From Zopfochytrium polystomum (Eukaryota; Chytridiomycota; Chytridiomycetes; Chytridiales; Chytridiaceae): a stretch of 32,779 nucleotides of DNA. Both the position numbers and the translations under genes were made by a program. The stretch lies in contig JAIVFJ010000490.1 of assembly GCA_025765615.1 (NCBI GenBank), positions 1-32,779 of the forward strand. Reading direction: 5' to 3'. Position 1 is the first letter of the stretch. Each line of letters opens with the position of its first letter. The notes beneath the pieces were generated by a model. It worked only from the letters and a program-made list of their open reading frames with translations, did no database searches and was not told the origin of the DNA. Positions 21,401-31,392 of this stretch are shown here, in pieces.

Positions 21401-22386
21401 TATCAAAGTACGGCGAGCCTTCCGCTGTCTGGAATATCCCCGAGGGATAGCAGCTCTCCGCCTTACAGCGAGTTGTTTCCCATCGACCCGCTTCACCGAG
21501 ATCATGCTGCCTCGCAAAGCCCGGAGCGACCGTGGTTGCGGGCCGATAGCCTGCAGGTTCTACTCAACAAGCAAATATTGGATGAAGTTCACTAATCTGA
21601 TTCCTTCATTTCTCAACCGCCATTTGTCCGTTTCAACCATCACTCAAAAAGGAGGACCTTTTCGAGCGCGTTGCGCCAGCACACGATTGGAAGAGTTTTC
21701 CGCGCCGACAAAACCAATCACCAAGAGGCGCGGTGCCAGCGGAGTTTGCAGGCCCCATCCTGGAGCGAGGCGAATCGCGCGAGCCACACACCTACACGCC
21801 AGCCAAGTCGCCCATGGGCGAAAGTTATGCTCGTGAAATGCCCTTTATCGTTGGAACAGTAAGCTCAGCTGCTTGAGAGAAAAGGCGCGCCCCTCCCCTC
21901 TCGCATTTTCTCATGCGTTCCACTTCCAGAATGCCTCAAAGTCCCACTCGGTCACCGCAAACCTTCAAAAGGTCTTTTCGCTCCTAAAGTCGCACAATCC
22001 CGCGCTGTGCTCGGTGTGCAACAAGCGCCGGAAAGCCCTGTCACAAGGCCTGCAACGGCCCACCATCTCTCACCGCGCCACATACAGCTCAGCGCAGGGA
22101 GCCAAAGGCGGATGCCATTCCACCGTTCGGGAAGCGTTGGCGTCACACCATCGCGCCGGTTTAGACGACGACGAGGGCGGTGCGTTTCCGGCCGACGGAA
22201 TCGATCAGGCGAGACATCACGCGGACATTGCGGAGGAAGGCGCCGGTTTGGACGGAAGGGAAAGGCTCAGGCGCGTGCTCGCAGTATTGGAAACCGACTA
22301 CGAAAACTGTCGAAGGTAAATGATTTTCCACAACGCAGAAGCGCCCCTACACAGCCTATCATAAACCAGCACATTCACCGCCGTTT

Positions 22387-22424
<38 letters not shown>

Positions 22425-23213
22425 TAGAAAGTACCATTCTCTCGTTCGTCGGTACGACCGGCTCGCCGACAAGAGCACCCGCAGCCGCGACGCTGCGACC
22501 GCGAGTGATAATCATCAAGAAACGAGCATGAGGCTCCGTCAACTCAGCGACGAGCTTGTGGATGTGATCCAAAGCATGGAACTAAAAGTAAGAAACGCCC
22601 CTTTCCGTCCCCGGAGCGCCCCCTCGCCCTAAACGTTCGAACGACAACGACTTTCTTATATTTACTTCTTCCGTCACACTTCAAAAAGAGCGACCAGATT
22701 TCCATCATCCGCGACATCATGGCATCGTCGTCGCCTGCGGACCGAGGACGCCGGCCGCCGGCTCCGAGCCGACACTCTGCTCCTGATCCCACCGACGCGC
22801 CGGCGAGCGGCGCCCCTGCGGAGGCGCGGGGCGCGATGCGCCCGGACGGCGGCGCGGGCAGCGGCGGCGGCGGCGCAAAAGGGAGCGGCGGGGCGGCGGA
22901 CGCGCGGGGCCGACGGCGCCGGCGGGTTGTGCAGAGCGGGGGGCGGTGGTGGCGGGCGTCGGGGAGCAGGGCGACCGCGACAACGCCGACAACGCCGACG
23001 ACGACGACGCGCGGGACGGGGCCGCCAGGGGACTGGGCCGCGCGGGCTGGGCGGACAATGTCCGCGTCTCCTTCCGGAGTCTCTCCGGCGGCGACGGCAG
23101 GCCGGCAGGCGCGGCGCGAAGCGAGGGCGAGCCCGTCGAAAGTGAGCTTGTCGCTTTTGAAAAGCAGCCAGCGTGTGGTTCAGGCGCTGGAGGAGGGAGC
23201 GGCGAGGTGTTGA
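18417..23213 (+). CDS. Cep57/Ppc89-like centrosomal or spindle-pole microtubule-binding protein
   Basis: Probable structural protein of the centrosome or spindle pole body. Exons: 18417-20148, 20223-21070, 21118-21586, 21652-21858, 21930-22315, 22428-22587, 22689-23213; about 1,440 residues. The first 550 residues are Ser/Pro/Arg-rich and disordered. A coiled coil follows (ENSMGVVAALQTLQEKVKK, LEDEKKTARERIYSLEND), then a Ser-rich linker with STQ/VST motifs resembling dynein light chain sites, and a second coiled coil (NEASMLRRRASILERQLQRV). The Cep57 microtubule-binding signature is clear: REMPFIVGT, then HSVTANLQKVFSLLKSHNP and CSVCNKRRK, with LRRVLAVLETDYENCRRKYH, QLSDELVDVIQSMELK and SDQISIIRDIM further on. 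Frame breaks: one C missing in C5 19084-19088, one extra C in C7 19711-19717, one extra A in A7 20276-20282. The intron at 22316-22427 contains 36 consecutive T. The N-terminal 550 residues could in principle be a separate gene. The frame of 22060-22200 and of the low-complexity tail is uncertain. Confidence 0.78.
22388..22423 (+). repeat. Run of 36 T in an intron of the Cep57-like gene
   Basis: Unbroken T36 directly before the GTAG that ends the 112-nt intron, so it forms the whole polypyrimidine tract. The true length is hard to sequence and may differ. Confidence 0.9.
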
Positions 23214-23701
23214 GCCGGGGGGAACGGCCAGTTTGTTGTTCTTTTTTTTTTTTTTTTCTTTTTTTTTTTTTCTTTTGTTTCAGCTTGAACGGGCCGTAAT
23301 TTATAGGGCACTTGCATGAAAAATAGACTTTACTCAGGTTGCTCGTCCGAGACTCTTCCATTGTGCAAGGTCCGACAATCTCTTTTGCGTGCAATGAAAA
23401 CATTGACCAACCCTGCTACCCACGAATTCATAATTCAAAATGCTTTGTGGCTCGTGACATAAATCTCTACGCCACAGGCACCTGGGCTGGTTCTGTGGTC
23501 GAAACATGATTGCTACATGCACAGCAGCAAAAAGCAAACCTTCTCTTGCAAATCGTTATTTTGAAATTGATGGGCTGGAAGAGTTGCGCAAACGTTGTGC
23601 GCGGAAAAAAGGAACTATTGACTTTGGATAGAGTTGGGGGTGGGGGTGGGGAGGGTGTGTGAGGTGTGCGCGAGGTGCCGAAGCGAAATATCTTCGGTTC
23701 A
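23214..23701. other. Intergenic region between two convergent genes
   Basis: 3' flanks of the Cep57-like gene and the Erg26-like gene meet here. There are T-rich runs at 23242-23274 (T16, then two further runs) and a GGGGTGGGG patch near 23636-23652. No gene is supported. Confidence 0.5.
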
Positions 23702-24975
23702 TCAGAGCTCCTCGGGATGGTCAATGTAATACTTGACGGTCCGTCTGATTCCCTCGTCCAGCGACACGATCGGCTTGTATCCCAGCACAGACTTTGCCTT
23801 GCTAATGTTGAAGTACCGATGCGACGTGATGAGGCGGACGCGGTAGACAGTGAAGACGGGCGAAATTTTCACGAGTGGGCTGAGGATGAAGGCGATGGTT
23901 TCAAAGATGAAGGCGATCAGGAGGGCGAGGGTCCGTGGCATGGCAAACTTGAGCGTGTCCTTGCGGCCGTACTCGGCCCAGATGCGCTTTGTAAAGTCCC
24001 AGAAGAATACGGGATTGTCGTTGGTGATGATGAACGCCTGTTGGAGGAGGTTGGATTTGTTACGGAAGAGATTGTGAGGCGAATAAAAAAGTCAACTAAG
24101 GGACAGAAAAAAAGTCCGCAACGCAACGCAAAACGCACCTCCCCGTTGGTCCCGTTATCCTCGGTCAGCTTGTCGGCGGCGAGAATGTGTGCGTGCGCCA
24201 CGTTTTCGACGTACGTCCAGTCGAACAGGAACTCGTTTGTGCCGATCTGCACGCCGGTGCGGCCCTGCTTGGCGGTGCGCACGAGCGTCGAGCCGCCCTG
24301 CGCGTCGCGGGCGCCAAAGATGCTCGCGGGGCGGAGCGCGATCGTGAGGAGGCCGCCGCGGCCGGCGGCCGTGAGGACGAGCTGCTCTGCCTTGGCCTTG
24401 GGTTTATTTTGGTTGTTGTTAGTTGTTGTTGTTGTGTTTTTTTTTTTTGTTGGATATGAGAACGAATACGCATGCGATGCAGCCAGCTGCAAAGCAAAAG
24501 CAAAAGCAAGCAAGCTGCGGAAACAGAAAAATACAAAAAGAAATACCTTTGACTCGTTGTAAGCGTCCATGTGAACGCGGCAATACGGCACGGTCTCGTC
24601 GGCGCCAATCAGGTTCTGTCCGTTGAAGATGACGCCAGAGGAGCTGGTAAAGACGAGCTTCTTGACGCCGTTCGTGACGCAGGCGTCGATGACGTTCTTC
24701 GTGCCCTCGACGTTGACCTTGAACATGATGGAGGCGGGGGTGCCCGGGTGCGGCGAGGCGGCGTGGAAGACGACGTCGACGCCGCGGGTGGCGGCCAGCA
24801 GGTCGGCGGGGCGCGTGAGGTCGCCGACGACAAAGGCGACGCGCGGGTCGTCAAAGGTCTTGCGCAGGTCGAAGACGGTGAGTTTCGCGCCGTCGTTGCG
24901 GGCCAGCAGCTGATCGATGATGTGGCGGCCGACGAAGCCCCCGCCGCCGATGAGCAGGTACGAGGCTGCTGTCAT
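23702..24975 (-). CDS. 3-beta-hydroxysteroid dehydrogenase, Erg26-like (sterol C-4 decarboxylase)
   Basis: NAD(P)-dependent short-chain dehydrogenase of the 3-beta-HSD family. The closest role is Erg26, which oxidises and decarboxylates 4-carboxysterols during C-4 demethylation in the ER. Three exons (24547-24975, 24139-24390, 23702-24037), all phase 0, give 338 residues without frame breaks. The Rossmann motif LLIGGGGFVGRHII is at residues 6-19, VVGDLTRP binds the cofactor, VFHAASPH and VNVEGTKNVIDACV follow, and the catalytic set is TSSSGVIF with YNESK. Exon 2 has LRPASIFGARD and DWTYVENVAHAHILA, both typical of the family. A hydrophobic segment (TLALLIAFIFETIAFILSPL) in exon 3 is the likely membrane anchor, followed by LGYKPIVSLDEGIRRT. 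Intron 1 falls directly after the catalytic Lys, is 156 nt (a multiple of three) and has no stop codon in frame, so retained transcripts would add 52 residues. Other 3-beta-HSD substrates cannot be excluded. Confidence 0.9.
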
Positions 24976-25364
24976 GACTGAATTGATGGGCTGCGTTGAC
25001 TGCGTTGACTGGGGGAAGGCCCGGCTGTGCAGGTGTGCAGGTATGATGATGATGATGATGATGAATGAAATGAAGAGAAGTCGGTGAAAGCGGACGTTCG
25101 ACTGGCTGGACTGGCGACGAATTGCGAGAAAAAAAAAAAAAAAAAAAAAAAAAAAGGAAAAATAAGAAGGTGGCGCGATCGATACTTTCTTTTTTCTTTT
25201 TTTTTTTTTTTTTTTTGTTTATCTCGCAGGTCTGTCTCTCTGTCTCTGTCCCGTCTCTCATTTGGTGATCATGCCACACCCATGTTGTTTGTTGCTGTTG
25301 AAAGCCCGACCTTAGTGGTTGCGGTGGCTACTTTGTGGCTTGACGCTTCACTCAACCGCGCCAT
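24976..25364. other. Upstream region of the Erg26-like gene with A and T homopolymers
   Basis: Contains a (GAT)n run at 25043-25062, A27 at about 25129-25155 and T20 at about 25197-25216, besides the 3' flank of the importin gene. No gene is seen. Confidence 0.55.
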
Positions 25365-28300
25365 TCACACGAGCAGCCGCTGCAACTCGAGCCAGATGCG
25401 CTCGTCGCAGTGGCTGCGAACGTGGGCCACAAACGCGTCCGTTCCACCACCACCACCACCACCACCACCACCACCAGAAGCAAACTTGCCTGCCGTCTCC
25501 GCCAGCGTGCGGTTGGCAAACGCCTTGAGGTCCGTCGTGCACACCGGGTCGGCCTTGAGCATCTCGCGCCGCCGCTTCGTGTCCGGCCACTCTTCGTCAA
25601 AGTCCGGGTAGTTTCCCTCTTGGAACCAGTGCAAGTGGGCCCTGGTGAGGGAAAACGAAGGAAAAGACAAAGAAAAAGAAAAAAAAAAGGTGAATGTCGT
25701 TGGGATGAAAAGATACGAAAATAACCAAATCGACCCTTAAAATATTCGATTAAACTCAACTCGTCCTTCTCCTTGCCCGCCACTTCGGCCAGCGCGCTCG
25801 ACGCTACGACAAACACGGTCGCAATCTGGGGCAAAATCGACGGGTGCATGGATGAAAGTAGCGAGAGGAGAGCCAACGTCGCCAGCTTCCGCTGATACGC
25901 GTATGTGATTGCATCGTAGACCTGGAGTGAGAAAAAACAAGACGCCATTTCATTTAACGATTACGATTAGAAAAGAAACTCGATTAGAAAGAACCCGAGC
26001 GTTCAACAACTCGCACACGAAGCGGGGGTTTGGCGACAGAGGGACACAGACCTTGGCGTAGCGAGCGACAACCCTCCCCGGCAGTTCCGCGTCAAACTGC
26101 GCCGACAGCCCCAGCAAATAGTCCACATCCCAGACGCAAAGCAGGCCAACAAGGCAAGCAAAGTCTGCAATGATGTAGTCTGGATTCTCCGCGGTCGATA
26201 GGATCACATACTTGAAAATCGCCTCCAGGACCCCGGTGGCGAGAAACAGTTCTTCCAGCAGCTTACCGCAGCCTGTTTGAAAGGCGCCGCGGAGCATCGA
26301 TCTCAGCGCTGCAGCAATGTGTTTTGCTGCCTCTGGCTTCAGCTCGATAATGAGTTGCGCGAGCTTTCCAAACAATGCAATTGTCAGCTCGCGTCCATCC
26401 TGCGGGAACCAAAAAAAAAATCTGTCAAACGACGTGTAATCATCTGACGACATTGGCATACTTGAAGGAGCTTTGGTGTGTCCAAGACAAAATAGCAGTC
26501 CAAGATACGAAGAACATCTTTCAGCTGTTCGGAACCCAGGTCTAACAGGCCAGGCAGATATTTGTAGATGGACAGCAAATGGACCGTCATTCCAGGTGAA
26601 TTATGAACAACTGCGAGCCATAGATCTAGTGCAAATTCAAAGTGTCCAAGTTGCTACAATGAAAATAAACTTGGTGCATACATTGACTCGAATCATACTT
26701 GCCTGCTCTGGGTTCAAGCAAAACTCTATTGCGGGAACTACGAATGCTTGAAGCTCGGAGGAGTGCTCTCGTAGCGCCTATTCAATTACAAATAAACTCA
26801 TCAAAGGCAGGAAACATAGAATTTTGCAAAATGTTTCGTTTCGAGAACCCTCACCGTTACAAGCTTGCTCAAGAGGACCAGAATTTTACTTCTAAACATG
26901 GGTTGATGCGCAGATGACTCCCACAAAGGAGGAAGAACCTCTAGAATTCGTTGCACTAGTGGCGCAGCCTTTCGAGAGCGGGAGATCAGTTTTAACAAAG
27001 CAGCAGAAGACTCTCACCGTCACCCCCATCATTTGAATCACTGACTCCAAGCTCTCCATAACAAACGACTTTGTGCTGAACTCATCGACGTTTATGACGA
27101 GCGCCAAGATCGCATCCACGGCGACAGCTGAAACGGGAGAAAACGCGGATGCGTCGGTCTCCAGTCCCATGCCGACCACAAGGTTGAGGTTGTAGACTGC
27201 CGTCAGGCGGACTACGAGGTCCATTTCCGGGTCACCAATCGTCGAAACGAGTAGCTGATAAAGCATGGGGCGGAGCTCCGCTTCGGGTTGAACGTCGACC
27301 CAGAATCCAATGAGATTACAGCATGTCCGCCGTATCAGCCTCCAGCTGCCGGGCACGAATAAGACAGACAGAACGAAGGGATAAGCTTTCCGTCCCACTC
27401 CGAATGAGACGCTTACAAGGGATTGGAGTTTCGTTCCGTGATTTCAGCCGCGAGCCTGTCTTTGAACCAAGTGGAAAATTTGACGTGAAAAAATAGACTC
27501 GTCGCGCAGAACCCAACGGTTGAGTACACGGCGTCCTTGAGGCGTATTGCGCCTTCGTCCGACTGTGCTGTGACAGCTGTCGACCGTTGAGCTTGTGCGT
27601 CAGTCAAGTAAACAATACCGTGAGCTCACCTGTAGCCTCGACCAGCATTTGGAGCAAAATTGGGGCAAGAAGGTCTGTGTTGCATTTCATCAAATCCGCT
27701 ATCGCTTTCTGTGCCGCGAGCTGATGGGAAACGCAAAGTCAGTCGCTGCGATCCACCAAAAAGGAAGAAACAAAAAAAAAGGCGTTTGTTCACCCACCCG
27801 AAGACTGAATTCCCACTGATCGTCCGTCTCTTCTGAGACAAAAGACTCTGGCTCATCATCCCACTTTCTAGATCCTCTCTACTCAGCGGAACGTACTTTG
27901 AAACGAGAGTTCGAAGGCATTCTACCATGAATTCAGGAGTAAGCCAGCTAGACTGGATGACGACGATGGCTTCGTCTGTTTGAGGATGTCTATCGGCTTG
28001 ACGTGAAAACGTCTCAGGGACAATTGGTAACAGGGCTTTGCACTTACGAGGATCAGCGCTGAGCTTGTCGTTCTTTATCAGCCCCCTTAGCAGCTTCAAT
28101 CCTTGAAGAATGATGCGCTCGAAAACAACATCCGCTGCAAGAGCCATGAGATTGGGCCAGAGCAAGCACGGAGTAAGAGCTCACATTGACCGATGTCATA
28201 CTCCCGAAGCAGTGTCCAATAAAACTTTACAACGTCCATCGATCCCGGAAGGAGGCAAAAGCTGATGAACCTTTCGCTCTGCACGTCCAGGAATATTTTA

Positions 28301-29645
28301 CCCAGCAACACAGATGCCTTTGAAACATTTTCGTTGATCGCTCTCAAGGGGCTGGGCTTGTCGGGGCTGCTCCGTGGCAGTGAGTATCCTTTTCACTGTC
28401 AGCAGATTGGTGAAGCAGAGTGCAGTTACACCGGACACTTACTTAGTTTGATAAACCCCTCAAAATGAGACCGAAGCACGACAAATAGATTCTTATACGA
28501 AACGAAACAAAAATCGGCACATTAGGACACACAGGAGACGCGTATGAAAACTCACAGCAGCGTCCTGCGTGGCGTGAACTGGTGTGAGACCGTCTCCGTT
28601 GGTGGACGCCTTTTCCGGGTAGCCATGAACGAGGAGTCGCCGAATGCACTTCAACGCCAGGACGGCGACAATCAAGCAGTGTTCCAAACGGGCGAGATCG
28701 GTCGGGCTCGACGCGGTCTGTTGAACGTGTGCGAAAAAGTCTGCCGCGTTTCTCTGGTACAAGTCGCCGACAAAACGAAAGAACCCGGGAGCAAGCTGAA
28801 GAAATCGGGCGTGTCAGCGCTTGGTGGTGACAACTGGGGACGGTGGGGGAAAAATAAGCAGATAAAGAAAATAAATGGTTCGTACGGGATGCAACGCCTG
28901 GCGTAATCGCGGGACTTTGTATAGCTCCTTGAGGATGCGGTGCATTGTAAAGAGCGAGCTGCGCTGAGCCATGGCTTGGTCCGGCGATGCAAACGATGGG
29001 TCGAACGACGATTTCACAGCGTTCAGCACAACAATGGGGAGGTCCGGCCTGCGTGAGTGACTTTAGTTATCCGGATTCGCCCCGGTGGTTAACTCACCAC
29101 TGATTCGGAAAGTCCATTCGTGCGACTTTTGCTGTTCCTTCTGCATAGGCACGAGCGAGCTAGTCGTTCAATTGTTACTGTCTGCAAAAAAAATGTGCAA
29201 GCAAAATTGCAGAACAAAGTCCCCTCTACCTTGGGAGACGGTTCAAAGAGAAGCGCGACAAGCTTTGATCGAATTCGGTTCTTCTCATCGTCTGCAATCC
29301 GGCTGGCGTGGAAAGTAAGCGTAACACATATCGATGCAGCTCGAGATTCACTTACTGAGTCGCAGTCCTGCGCCAGTACCGGTCCATTCCGTTTTTGAAG
29401 TTAAGCGCTGACAAGAGCCGCAGGCTACCTTCAACATTCATGTCTGAGCTTATGTCCTGTCGTTGGTCGTAAATTTGGAGTGAGCCTTCGAGACGTATTG
29501 AAAAGACGAGTGAACGCGATGGTATGACCCGCACCAAGAGTGAGCTGAAGAAGCCCGGAGTAGTCTGCCATTGTTCCAGTTGATCTCGTGCCGCGTGGTT
29601 GCCGACCGAGGCTGCCCTCAGAGCGGTGATGACATCGGCGGCCAT
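25365..29645 (-). CDS. Importin-11-type karyopherin (importin-beta family)
   Basis: Nuclear transport receptor built of HEAT repeats; the importin-11/Kap120 branch carries cargo into the nucleus under Ran control. I can thread 19 exons from the ATG at 29645 to the stop at 25365-25367. Family-typical stretches are QLEQWQTTPGFFSSLL then ALNFKNGMDRYWRR at the N-terminus, AEGTAKVARMDFPNQWPDLP (importin-beta N domain), EAIVVIQSSWLTPEFM, DEGAIRLKDAVYSTVGF with TWFKDRLAAEI, PEAELRPMLYQLL, QRKLATLALLSLLSS, and near the end AHLHWFQEGNYPDF and KADPVCTTDLKAF. One frame break is needed near 27870: a base is missing between DLES and WDDEPESF, a conserved acidic segment. The intron at 26654-26702 is GC-AG (GCAAGT donor). 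A polyGly run sits near the C-terminus. The frame is otherwise continuous across all junctions, which makes a working gene likely. Confidence 0.9.
25443..25477 (-). repeat. (CCA)n tract encoding polyGly in the importin
   Basis: The plus-strand CCA/ACC repeat is read as GGT in the coding strand and gives eleven Gly between AGKFAS and TDAFVAHV, inside the last exon. It interrupts the C-terminal helices and is probably a variable linker. Confidence 0.85.
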
Positions 29646-29815
29646 GCATGCATCAACAACAGTTACAACAGGCTCTGGCGGAATGACTTGTCAGACACGT
29701 AATCAGACAAGCACGAACACGTCCACACCCATCAAACGCACAAAAAGGTTCGGTCCGCCCTGAAGGCACACGCCCTCGACCACCAATGTATTAAGATTTC
29801 CAATTTCTACCCCAT

Positions 29816-30831
29816 TCAATCGTCGAACTTCAACACGGAGTAGACCGGAGCGTCGAGGACTGCTGCGCCCTTGAGTGCAGTGAGTTCAATGAAGAAAACG
29901 TACTCGACGACCTTCCCGCCGTTCTTGGCCACCAGCTGTCCTGCCGCCTTTGCGCTACCGCCCGTCGCTGGTTTCAAAACATTTCAGTTTGGGCGCCATA
30001 TGATGGAGCGAACCAAGGGCCGATTATCCATTATGCTCACCAATCAAATCGTCCAACACAATGACGTTTTGTCCAGCCTTGACGGCGTCCACTTGCATCT
30101 CGAACGAGTCGCTGCCGTACTCCTTCTCGTACGTGACCTTGGTAGTGCTGCCGGGGAGCTTGCCAGCCTTGCGAACAGGAGCAAAGGCAGCACCGAGGCG
30201 CAACGCGATCAACGGGCCTGCGAGTTGGGGGTGATCAAAAATGGGAAATGGCGCTCGACGAGCAGAAAAGTGCACGCACCGAGCAAGAAGCCGCGAGCAT
30301 CGAGACCTGCGCAAGATTCATGGCGAACAGAAGACGAGCGGTGAGAGAGAGAAGCGCCGCTTTGACAAAACAACCTATCGAATCCACGTGGACTCACCGA
30401 CAACGACGTCAATCTTTGGGAGACCGCTGGAGGTGAGGTGGTGCAGAATGTGGGTGACGAGGGTCTGATGGCAGCGTTAATGTTGGTTGTGATGTTCCAA
30501 AGCCAAGCAGTGTTCCACGGCGATCACCTCGACGGCTAGAGGATCCTGGAAGAGAGGAAAGATGTCTGTGTGTTTGGCGAAAGGAAGCAAGAAGAGTGCA
30601 CTAGAATGTCAGTTGTTGCGCATGGGAGTCAAGAGGCGTCGGCTTCCGTGGGGGGTGGGAGGGGGGGAAGATGGCGACGGTTCTTTGGCGTCCCCGATCG
30701 GCGGCGTGGCGCGGGGATGTGGGTGGGTGCAGGTGGGTGGGGGCAGAAAGCCCACCTTGGAAGAGGATGCCCTTCTTGGGAAAGTCGGGGATTGCGCGCA
30801 GCTTGGACTTGATAAGGGCGACGTCGGCCAT
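29816..30831 (-). CDS. Adenine phosphoribosyltransferase
   Basis: Cytosolic purine-salvage enzyme that makes AMP and pyrophosphate from adenine and PRPP. Six exons (30756-30831, 30528-30565, 30398-30464, 30280-30306, 30041-30217, 29816-29967) give 178 residues, the usual size, with no frame break. The N-terminus reads MADVALIKSKLRAIPDFPKK. The 38-nt second exon supplies DIFPLFQDPLAVE, which completes the conserved FQD block. GLDARGFLLG spans exons 3-5, followed by RKAGKLPG, the flexible-loop YEKEYGSD and the PRPP-binding VIVLDDLIATGGSAKAAG, which crosses the last intron. The C-terminus is SVLKFDD. It is divergent from glutathione synthetase and starts 187 nt downstream of the importin ATG on the same strand. 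Confidence 0.95.
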
Positions 30832-31392
30832 GCTTGATTGATTGATTGATTGGGGTTGGACTTCTTGTCTTTTTTTTTTTTTTTTTTTGGTTTTTTTTTT
30901 TAGCTGCTCCGCGTCTGCGCCCTGCTTCTCTCTTTTTTCTCTGCACCTCATGTGTGTGCCTGCGAATGGCCGAGGCGACCAAAAGCAAGGTTGGGAGGGG
31001 GCAGAACGTTCAAAAATGTCTGGCACCGCGCGCACGCGCGCATGTGTGTGTGTCTGTGTGAGCGTGTGCTTGTGTGTGTGTGCTTTGTGTGTGTGCTTTG
31101 TGTGTGGTCCGGCCACGGATGGATCGGCCTTGCTGCGTGCTGCTATTGAGCGCGTTACCATGAGCAAAAAGGCACGCGAATGAGCGGAAGGGAGCATACA
31201 GTATTTCATTCGAACAGTTCAGGGGATGCCGCCTCCGTAATGGTAATGGCGTGTTACAGTAAGCATTTGTTGCGTACGGCGTGCCGATGGCGCAACACAA
31301 TCGGCATTTCAAATGGTCAGTGCCGCACAAAGAAAAAAAAAAAAAAAAAGAAAAAAAAAGAAGAAAAAAAAGCACTCACCAATAACATCAGA
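30832..31392. promoter_or_regulatory. Shared upstream region of the divergent APRT and glutathione synthetase genes
   Basis: 561 nt separate the two start codons. It contains T-rich runs at about 30871-30901, a (TG)n-rich tract at 31043-31105 and an A-rich stretch at 31330-31371 just before the glutathione synthetase ATG. No box motif can be assigned with confidence. A short non-coding 5' exon for either gene is possible. Confidence 0.45.

Noticed and set aside
22930..23300. Alternative Asp-rich frame at the end of the Cep57-like gene
   Set aside because: It runs into the T-rich 3' flank. The chosen frame is in phase with SDQISIIRDIM and ends cleanly at 23213, although a late frame break cannot be excluded.
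30842..31183. Cys/Val/Phe-rich rightward open frame upstream of glutathione synthetase
   Set aside because: It is a reading of T and TG tracts in the divergent promoter region, without motif or splice support.
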